Of a stretch of DNA of 64,000 nt, positions 56,504-64,000 are shown in pieces. Source of the stretch: Macrostomum hystrix (lineage: Eukaryota > Platyhelminthes > Macrostomidae); NCBI GenBank assembly GCA_950097015.1, contig CATNEN010000039.1, positions 5,162,501 through 5,226,500 on the forward strand. The letters run 5' to 3'. Numbering within the stretch: position 1 is the first letter of the stretch; every line of letters starts with the position of its first letter. The notes below the pieces were generated by a model, which worked only from the letters and a program-made list of their open reading frames with translations, was not told the origin of the DNA and did no database searches. A program made the translations under genes and the position numbers.

Positions 56504-56568
56504 TCAACTTGTACTCACCCGTCAACGGGGCTTTCTTTGGCGCCAATGACGGCAACCTTTTGCAGTGA
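53219..56568 (+). CDS. C2H2 zinc-finger protein, ten fingers, four coding exons
   Basis: Exons 53219-53741 (the exon opens at 53217 after CTTGCAG), 54566-55112, 55505-55709 and 55960-56568 join in phases 1, 2 and 0 to give 627 aa. Ten CX2CX12HX3-5H fingers: two in exon 1 (CFDCRYATLS..., CPHCRFLAS...), two whole in exon 2 (CDSCGKRF, CRLCCKLF), one split across intron 2 (CLYCDLKF), one in exon 3 (CDQCGRGF), one split across intron 3 (CGQCGKLF...HMASVH), and three in exon 4 (CESCGRTF, CPECGRLF, CHLCGRAY). An N-terminal basic stretch (RQKQRRRKQGR) suits nuclear import; the C-terminus is Gln- and Pro-rich with an 11-12-residue Gln run. Likely a DNA-binding transcription factor; orthology not recognised. 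5' UTR exons were not found, and the true start could lie further upstream. Confidence 0.88.
53785..54540. repeat. 36-bp minisatellite filling intron 1 of the zinc-finger gene
   Basis: About 20 units of 36 bp (ACACATTTCTATCTGGTCAC, CAGTTCCCACCTGTTC), with a variant sub-array (CATATCTATATAGTCACCCA). It makes up nearly all of intron 1 (53742-54565). An open frame runs through it, but in a phase that does not continue the coding exon, and the GTGAGT donor and TGTAG acceptor are good. Confidence 0.92.
55745..55920 (-). mobile_element. tRNA-derived SINE, family 1, in intron 3 of the zinc-finger gene
   Basis: Reverse-strand copy with an intact box A (TGGCAGAGCGG on the minus strand, an exact match to TRGCNNAGYGG) and tRNA-like head, then a body deleted for its 3' half. 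It lies wholly within the 250-bp intron 55710-55959. Confidence 0.85.
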
Positions 56569-57805
56569 TCTCTTGTTCTTGTGGACAAAGAACTGCATTG
56601 GCTCATTGTACGCCTAATTAGCTGCTCTGTGATAAGACTAGACAGTGATTGTTAAGCAAGTCAGTGCTGTTTAGACCTTTAAAAAATTACACTGGTTCTT
56701 TGCATTTCGGCTATTAATTGTTGCAATTAATAGCAACTATTCGCTCTAGATATGATGAATTCTTATCAGTATTTAAATCGCTACTTTTATCAGTATCGTC
56801 TAGTGAATATCAATGAAATTGTTGTGCGTAGTAATACATAACTGTGAGTTGTGTTCTCAGAATTGACAGTGCTTATACGATATGGAAAAATCATTTCGTG
56901 TTCCAGTCTTTTTTATTATGTTCGAGTGCAGTTCAATTACAGTGCCAGGAAGGCATAATTGCTATCAATGGGGCACTGTGACATTCATTACATGACGCTT
57001 TCGAATTAAAAAACTCGCGAGGGCGCTCCTGAATAAGCATTTACGTACGTACGCATGGATGCGGATTTCACCGAATTACCAATTTACTAACTCCAGCACT
57101 AGCACTTGTCTTCAGTTTTCACATCTTGAGATGAGAATAAGTAGTTTGAGTTTCACTTAACAATGGCCTACGTCTATTAACATAAGAATAAGCCATAACA
57201 AGGAAGAAATATAAAATATTATTTTTAATTGTTATAAGCATAAGATTTTCATTTTTATAGATTATTAAGAGCTTATTAATTTAAAAACAAATTCTGTTTA
57301 CATCATTTGTTCATATCGCTAATGTTGTACTAGTGGGTCACTACTATAAATGTGTGGGTTCGACGAACAATACAACGACGATATAGTAACAGAGAACCCG
57401 TTCTTCCAGTGTCGCTGGGACCACTGCTGGGTTTCTGGGCATTAACAACAAATATGTTCTTGATAAAAATGCTAAAAATAGTTACTTATTTTCTTGTTTC
57501 AGAATCACTTTTAAAATTCGATGCGAAAATGGGGTCTGAAAAAATTATTAAAGCTTTAAACTCACTTCTATGCGTTTGTTTTAATTTTCAAATCCAGTAA
57601 GCCCAGACCCTAATAGAAATATGTTTTTGAGGGATAAAAATAATTCACAAAAATATTGTTACCCGTAAAACAAATTCCTTTTTATTCAGCTTCAGTGGTT
57701 CGCAAAACGAAAGCAGACATAATAGTTGCATATTTCCTGGGTTTTTACGTCTCTTAATTAACATTTTAACGACAAAATGTTTGTATTTTACCACTCGCTT
57801 TGTAA

Positions 57806-57824
57806 CCAATACGGGAATGCCAGG
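57806..57824 (+). promoter_or_regulatory. Possible ER-stress response element of calreticulin
   Basis: CCAAT-N9-CCAGG, one base off the canonical CCAAT-N9-CCACG, 144 bp upstream of the calreticulin start codon. Such elements drive stress-induced transcription of calreticulin in vertebrates. One near-match could be chance. The rest of 56569-57967 is AT-rich and holds nothing else I can name. Confidence 0.3.
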
Positions 57825-57967
57825 CGGTAACACGCTTCGTTCTTTAATTTAAAAAGCATAGTTTCTTCGACACCGAGTGCTAATAATTATATTCATTGAC
57901 AAATTCAGTGCTTGTCTGACAGTACTATTCGTTTTTAGCAGAAAACTTTGGCAACTATTCACTAAAA

Positions 57968-59864
57968 ATGCTGTCCCATCTGCTTTTCTGTGTCGCTTTG
58001 TTGCCATTCGTTTTTTGTGAAGTGCATTTTAAAGAAGAATTTCTAGATGGTAAGTTAAAATGCAAACTTATTTACCGCAATACTTGTACTCAGACTTGGG
58101 TTGAGAATTCAAAACGTTTACAAATATTAAATAATACACGTTTAGTACTTGAATATCAAAATCGAATCCAATGATTCACCTACAATTCGGAAATGTACAG
58201 TGAGACAATTAAGTATATACTTTTCTTTGGAAAGTATAATAACAAAAAGCTATGCTTAAAGTTCAAGAAAGTTTTTTAGAAACCATATAGGCATGAGACT
58301 TCGATTGCTTAAAAAATAAAAAAATTATCATTACATTGAAGTGATTTCAACAGTTGTTTGTTTAAATTAAACAGTAACAACTATTGTTAAAATAGTTTTT
58401 CAAAGCATAAAGACTTGCGGAAAATTGTAAATAAAATCGTGTTTTTTGTATATTTTTATAAAATAATATTTTCAGCATTTTTTTGTTTTTAAGTCTCAAC
58501 GCGTTACATTTACTTGCAGTAAGTAAACAGCATTAAATAATGCAGTTTTTCGTTGCAACATTTTCTAAAGCACCATCATTTTTGCAGATTCGTGGCATGA
58601 TCGCTGGGTCGAGTCAACATTCAAAGGCGGCGAGCAGGGGAAGTGGATCTGGAGCGCCGGCAAGTTCTACAATGATGCCGAGCAGGACAAGGGCATCCAG
58701 ACGTCGCAGGACGCGAAGTTCTACGGCATCAGCGCCAAGTTTGGCAAGAGCTTTTCCAATGCTGGCAAGCCGCTAGTCATTCAGTTCCAGGTTGGTATTT
58801 AGCAATCTCATGAGTAGTACTCGTAGAATTGCTGCCATAATAGTCGAGAACTTCATATTGTTTGGAGTTTCCGACACAAAAAATCCGCTTCAAAACTCCT
58901 TTTAATCGAAATCTCTCAGGTGAAGCACGAGCAGAGTATCGACTGCGGCGGCGGCTACGTAAAGCTTTTGGGCAGCGACATTGACCAGAAGAATTTCCAC
59001 GGTGACACGCCCTACAAGATCATGTTCGGACCGGACATTTGCGGCCAGAGCACCAAGAAGGTGCACGTCATCTTCAACTACAAGGGCAAGAATCTGCTCA
59101 TTAAGAAAGAGATTGGCTGCAAAGACGATGCGCGGAGTCACCTGTATACATTGATTGTGAAGCCGGACAATACCTACGAGGTGCTGATTGACAACGAGCG
59201 AGTCGAGGGCGGCGACCTCGAAGCCGACTGGGACTTTTTGGCGCCGAAGAAGATCAAGGATCCGGCCGCCAAGAAACCCGACGACTGGGACGAGCGTGAG
59301 AAAATCGATGACCCCAATGACACGAAGCCAGCCGACTGGGACAAGCCCAAGACCATCCCGGATCCCAAGGCCAAGAAACCTGATGACTGGGACGATGAGA
59401 TGGACGGCGAATGGGAACCGCCGATGGTTGACAATCCGGACTACAAGGGCGACTGGAAGCCAAAGCAGATTGACAACCCGGCCTACAAGGGCAAATGGGT
59501 GCACCCGGAGATCGACAACCCCGAATACTCGCCAGACAGCGAGCTGTACAAGTACTCCGACATTGGCGCCATCGGCTTCGATTTGTGGCAGGTGAAGTCT
59601 GGCTCAATTTTCGACAACGTGTTTGTTGGCGACAATCCGGCCGAGGCCAAGGCCTTCGCCGAAGCCACATTTAACAAATCCGCGGAAGGCGAGAAGAAAA
59701 TGAAGGAGAAGCAGGACGAGGAGGATCGCAAGAAGGCCGAGGAAGAGGAGAAAAAGCGCAAGGAGGAGGAAGAGAAGAAGAAAGCGGAGGAGGAGGCCAA
59801 GAAGAAGGAGGCCGCAGAGGCAGAGGACAGCACCAAGCAGACGGACAAGAAGGATGAGCTCTAG
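57968..59864 (+). CDS. CALR: Calreticulin (ER Ca2+-binding lectin chaperone)
   Basis: Exons 57968-58049, 58588-58790 and 58920-59864 join in phases 1 and 0 to give 409 aa, the usual length. A signal peptide (MLSHLLFCVALLPFVFC) is followed by EVHFKEEFLDG. N-domain signatures: KHEQSIDCGGGYVKL and IMFGPDICG, with the conserved cysteines. P-domain: three A repeats (IKDPAAKKPDDWDE type) and three B repeats (GEWEPPMVDNPDYKG type). The C-domain here is unusually rich in Lys as well as Glu, with EEEKKRKEEEE runs, fewer acidic blocks than in vertebrates, and ends KKDEL (KDEL retrieval signal). Role: folds N-glycoproteins and buffers calcium in the ER. An AATAAA lies at about 60563. Confidence 0.97.
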
Positions 59865-61564
59865 CTGTAGTTTTCAGTTCCGGAACTCGTTTTCCAGTCA
59901 CGCCCTGCTCATTTGCACTCCTTGATAACACCAGAAAAGGCCAATTCACAGGCTCGAAAAGTTTTGTTTGCCCTGCAAGTTCTAGCCTTTAATCGGACAC
60001 TTTTATCTAAACTAGATGGTGCAAGGTCGGATGCCATCACACTTTAAGATTGTGATCTCCAGCTTAAACGTTTTATACTCAATTATTTCACACTAATTTT
60101 ATCCTAGTCTAAGCTCTGCCTAGAGAAGTTTACACAGTTATAGCTTTTCTTGTATCGATTGTACTCGTATGCTTGCTTACTTCCCTAAGTTTCTTTCTTG
60201 GTCATTTTTTCTGTTGCACAAAATTCTTATTTCCCCACCGCCTTTCCTGTTCTGCTCCTTGTGGTTAAATTGCCCGTGTTAAACTGCTCACATTATATTT
60301 GTATTCTATTGAATTTATTGAATTCGCAACATTCCAGGATATTGTGCTAATTTGTTCTGGATCAATATCGACAGAGAAAATTACCACGAGAATTATTGTC
60401 AGTATCGCACAGGTTCCCTGATGTTGGGGACGCCACTCTGTCTCATCGCTGTTGCGGCTAGCACCATGGCGTCTCTTATGGTTAAAAACTTTGTTTTCTC
60501 TCGCCGGATGAGCAAGTGCACCAGCACTCGCGTGCACTCATCGGTATTATCGATGCCAACCCAATAAATGCTGATTTTTAATTTGACAATGGCTAATCGA
60601 AAAAATTTATACTAGAGTCTTGGATATTTTCATTTCTCTATGTCAAAGAAAAGAAAAGAAAATAATTTCTCTACGCCAAACCTTGACGATGTTTGTACTC
60701 GTGTATCAGCGAACGTCTCGTTGCTCTCCCAAGCAATGTGCTTAATTCCCAAAAACGGTATTATTATGGCATCGTGCTCGCGGTAGTCTCTCCCCCCAGT
60801 ATCGGCCAGGCCGTTCAAACTTACCTCGTTCAAACTAGAGGTGCCTTTTCAGTGAAGCCTTAAAAGTGTGTCTGAAGAGGCTGGCAGGTCATGTGTCGTG
60901 ACTGGCCGACCCCCAGAGGGGAATCTTTGTGGACGACGTAATGGAAGGCGGGCCAGTATCATTGGCGATCGTGTCTCTCGTAGTTTTGACCTAACCAATT
61001 TATGATGCCTGAAGCATAGAAGGAAGATTCTTACTAGCGACTGTCGTAACGGCAAGTTGACAGTCTCCAGCTCTCCGGGAGCCTGACTTTCCTACTCACA
61101 GTAGACAGCAAAGGGTGCAAGTTATACTTCGACACAATGATTCGATTCATTTTACACCTGAATCGAGAAAGTTTTTATTATTGACTCTCGATCTCATAAT
61201 CTCATATTTGACTCTCGAAACTATCAGAAACTGCAGATAGTATTTTCTGCCTTCAATTTTCGATTTGAAAAGTGATTTTTAAATCGTTTGAAATATCGTT
61301 TCTCAAAGCTGGAAATTACTGAAAAAGCGGCTGTATTCCTTATTTCGAACACGCCCCATGCTCATTCATGCGGCATAAAATTTTCAATGTTCATAAAACA
61401 TCCTGAATTTTTCGCGCATGTTTTATTCACGATTTCTTTAGGCTGCGGTGGTAACAGAGTTAAATTAATGTGGTGCATGAATGTGATGCATAAAATAGGA
61501 AAATACCGATTACTGTGCGAACACAGATCTGCAACAATCTCAGTCGTCATCGTCAAGGTTAAGA
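59865..61564. other. Intergenic region between two convergent genes
   Basis: 3' sides of calreticulin (plus) and the receptor gene (minus). Possible poly(A) signals are AATAAA at about 60563 (plus) and, for the minus strand, TTTATT at about 61422. No ORF with a recognisable domain. A stretch at 61070-61130 weakly recalls the SINE body. Confidence 0.6.
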
Positions 61565-63031
61565 CTAGAAATTATCAAATTTCACAGCGCGACTGTTCGC
61601 CTGCGGCAAAATGTGGAGCACAATGAGCACGCTGAGAACGGTGCTCACCAGGTAGAACTCGAACAGGAACTTGTCAATCACCTCGGCCAGGTAGGTCCAC
61701 TTCTGCTGTTCGCGTCGAGTTCGCTCGAGACGTCGCCTTGGAACCGACCCGTCGCTTTCGTCGTCTTCGTCACTTTCCGTGTCGTCCGCATCTTTGTCGG
61801 GTTCCATTTTCGTTTTCAAAGCAACAACCTCCTTGGCCTCCTCTGCTTCCTGCACCTCCGTCAGCAGTGGTATTGGCGCAGCCTTGGTCGCGCCCTCCGC
61901 CTGGCCCTGACGACGCCTTTGCGGCCGGCGCCTCCTTTTGAACGACTTGTCATCTTCGGCTGAGGCCGAGTGCAGGTGCTGGCAGCTGAACGTGATGGGC
62001 CCCAAAAACCTGCTGCCAATGAGCCAGAGCCAGGCTGGAACTCGCGGACACGGGTCGTGCTCGCTTCGGCCGTGCACGTGTATGACCAAAGTGGCCAGGA
62101 TGAGCGACAGCGAGTTCAGCGTCATCACCATGTTGAGGAAGATACCAATTAGAGGCGTGGAGTTCGACTCCGGCGTGTTCTCCGCAATGAGCAGCTCAAG
62201 GAAATAAAGGAACAGGAACACGTTGAGTCCGATTTCTACTTTCTCGGCGATGTGGCAGGGCAGCCAGAAGCTGAACATTGTGAGCACACACAGCATGATG
62301 CTCGGCGCGATGACAGTATAAGAATAGTAGAGGGCCTTGCGCTGAATATGGATCTTCATTGCGAGCAAGGGATATGTCAGGTTGTTGAGCATTTCCCGTC
62401 GACTTGGACTCATGCGAATTCCCGAGAGCTTCAGCTCCTGATGCTCCTGCAGCTGGGAGGTGTCCACGCCGCTCTCGCCCGATGGCAGGCTCAAATCCAG
62501 CTGGGTGGCATCGTAGGTCCACGATGCAAAGAGAACCTCGCAGAACTGATGATCGAATGGGAAGTAAAGAACGTCAACGCTGCACGAGCTGCGTATGGTG
62601 GTCGGGATACTCCAGAGAACTCGGCCCGTGTGGTGCAGACTCACTCGGCTGTTGTTGTCATGCACGAAACCCTCGTTGCCGTCGCCGGCGTTGTTGTAGA
62701 CGTAGATGTCCGGCAACCAGATACTGCTGGCCGGCAGGATGGTGTCGCGGATTTCGGCGAATTCAGCCGGGTGCCAAGCTAGGCGTTCATCGTTCCAGGA
62801 CTCCATCACAATGGCGTTCAAGTGCAGGATTTGGTTCTTCTCGTCTAAATCCATTAGGCGGCTGACCTGGACGCTGAAGGTGACACCGAGCGTGGCGTTG
62901 GCAGAAAACACCGGGCGAGTGTCTGCGTCGTAGGAGAGCATCAGGTGGCGATGAAGCCGGTCCTGCGGCGGCTCGATGGCTGCCAGCACTCGATACAGTA
63001 GAAGCAATCCCAGAAGAGCAAGACGCAGCAT
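61565..63031 (-). CDS. Nicotinic acetylcholine receptor-like Cys-loop subunit, intronless
   Basis: One exon, 488 aa. Signal peptide (residues 1-18). Ligand-binding domain with WNDERLAW, IWLPDIYVYNNA (loop A Tyr), the Cys-loop Cys150-X13-Cys164 (VDVLYFPFDHQF between) and loop B Trp171. It lacks the vicinal Cys-Cys of loop C (non-alpha type), and the loop D Trp is replaced by Ile74. TM1 about 234-256 with the conserved Pro; TM2 about 264-284; TM3 about 292-316; a basic/acidic cytoplasmic loop (KRRRRPQRRR, DDTESDEDDES); TM4 about 455-475. TM2 starts with AEK (cation-type) but has Glu at 2' and 15', Asn at 6' and Phe at 13'. Family role: ligand-gated cation channel subunit in the plasma membrane. 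Confidence 0.9.
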   Translation of the reverse strand: MLRLALLGLLLLYRVLAAIEPPQDRLHRHLMLSYDADTRPVFSANATLGVTFSVQVSRLMDLDEKNQILHLNAIVMESWNDERLAWHPAEFAEIRDTILPASSIWLPDIYVYNNAGDGNEGFVHDNNSRVSLHHTGRVLWSIPTTIRSSCSVDVLYFPFDHQFCEVLFASWTYDATQLDLSLPSGESGVDTSQLQEHQELKLSGIRMSPSRREMLNNLTYPLLAMKIHIQRKALYYSYTVIAPSIMLCVLTMFSFWLPCHIAEKVEIGLNVFLFLYFLELLIAENTPESNSTPLIGIFLNMVMTLNSLSLILATLVIHVHGRSEHDPCPRVPAWLWLIGSRFLGPITFSCQHLHSASAEDDKSFKRRRRPQRRRQGQAEGATKAAPIPLLTEVQEAEEAKEVVALKTKMEPDKDADDTESDEDDESDGSVPRRRLERTRREQQKWTYLAEVIDKFLFEFYLVSTVLSVLIVLHILPQANSRAVKFDNF

Positions 63032-63459
63032 GTCAATCTTTCTGATTTCCTCTGGCTTAGTTTTGGGAGGCCGGTTTCAGTTCGGCTTCTAATCCTCGTT
63101 TGCTGTTTTTTCGCGAGCTACTAGCTCTGACTTTATACGACCGCCCTCCGCAGATGCGACTAAAGAGGCATTTCTTGGAACAGACCGAGCGAGAGAGACG
63201 AGAGAGAATGAAGCAGGGGAGAAATCGGAGACGGGAAGAGGGAGAGAGCGAAAGTGGCAGCAATCAAATTTACAGTCCCCCAGTTCCGTCTCCTACGTAT
63301 TTCGGTCTAGCTACCTCGGGGGGGGCGAATCTTAGGGGGGCTAAAATAAGGGGATATAGAGCTGTATAAGGAGGGGAATAGGCTAGAGGCGGGGAGCGCC
63401 TGGGGGGTGCAAAACGAGGTAAGCCGCTCGGGTGGAGGCGATGGGGTTTGTTTTTGTTA

Positions 63460-63487
63460 CTGCTGCTGCTGCTGCTGCTGCTGCTGT
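63460..63487. repeat. (CTG)n microsatellite
   Basis: About nine uninterrupted CTG units. The surrounding 63032-64000, upstream of the receptor gene and onward, has no ORF with a recognisable product and no clear promoter motif. Confidence 0.9.
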
Positions 63488-64000
63488 TTCTTAAACTCGT
63501 GGCTAGAGCAATGAACTAATGCCTCAGAGTTCGTGTGTATCCCACGGTATCGGGTCAAAGTCAGGGATTACATGCCTAGGCGCTTATTTATCAATACGCA
63601 GAGGAAAACGTACTAATGATTGGCGAGGCTTCACTACTGGCTCCCGATCTTAGTCCAGCGATTTCCAGTTTCCTAGGCCAGGCTCTGGCCTGCTGCATAG
63701 GGAAGTTAAGATTCGAGAATCTGTGAAGCGAATCGGGTTCTATGTGCACTGCTCCTCGACAACAACCCAACAACTCAACGGAGCTGCATCGAGTGGGTCG
63801 TTTTAGAGCTGCTTTAAATCCTCTTCAATAGGGAAAGAGGTCTCTCCTGCTTGTCTTGGCAGAGAGGATCTAAAGTCCGATGAAGCGGTAAGAATCGATA
63901 CAACCAAGAAGAGGAGTGAAGGACAACCGCTGTTCCCCATTAGGGTTGGGCCTCTTAAATCTAACCTGCCCCGGTCTGGCTGTCTCCGGTCTCCAGTTTT

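Noticed and set aside
61070-61130. Degenerate SINE copy (GCCTGACTTTCCTACTCACAG and AAGGGTGCAAGTTATAC)
   Set aside because: Only two short blocks resemble SINE family 1; the rest does not align, so it could be chance.

Overview
This is eukaryotic (animal) DNA: genes are split by GT-AG introns, there is an ER-resident calreticulin, a C2H2 zinc-finger protein, a Cys-loop receptor and an acyl-CoA thioesterase, and most of the rest is transposons and tandem repeats. The mix of gene families, short introns, moderate GC and very heavy satellite and LINE/BEL/MULE load suggests a marine or free-living lophotrochozoan-like invertebrate. A macrostomid flatworm is one reasonable guess, but the sequence alone does not prove it.

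Layout. 0.3-12.3 kb is a satellite-rich block: at least eight unrelated tandem arrays (unit sizes 4, 11, 15, 17, 19, 20, 21, about 30 and 33 bp), with one tRNA-derived SINE. 12.3-15.8 kb is non-coding with SINE copies and a small inverted-repeat element. 15.8-28.0 kb is a large inverted duplication: two arms of about 2.05 kb enclose a truncated LINE (minus strand), a small Cys/Pro-rich ORF, a second LINE with another LINE fragment nested in it, and a two-exon acyl-CoA thioesterase (420 aa). The last part of the thioesterase lies in the right arm, and its broken copy lies in the left arm.

28.0-38.2 kb is a secreted multi-domain F-type lectin gene: TATA box, signal-peptide exon, micro-exon, a 6.3 kb intron invaded by a FLYWCH/MULE transposase gene, a minisatellite and a Crypton-like element, then six F-type lectin exons, all in phase 1. 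38.2-47.1 kb holds three decayed copies of a second, unnamed extracellular-type domain. A 5.9 kb BEL/Pao LTR retrotransposon has inserted into one of the short introns there. 47.1-53.2 kb is AT-rich and without a recognisable gene, apart from a SINE and a dense cluster of the palindrome TAGGCCTA.

53.2-56.6 kb is a four-exon, ten-finger C2H2 zinc-finger gene. 58.0-59.9 kb is a complete three-exon calreticulin gene (409 aa, KDEL end). 61.6-63.0 kb is an intronless nicotinic-receptor-like subunit on the minus strand with an unusual pore sequence.

The functional genes look unrelated to one another. The unusual parts are the recently shuffled lectin array, the decayed domain cluster beside it, the inverted duplication with a microhomology junction, and several composite mobile elements.
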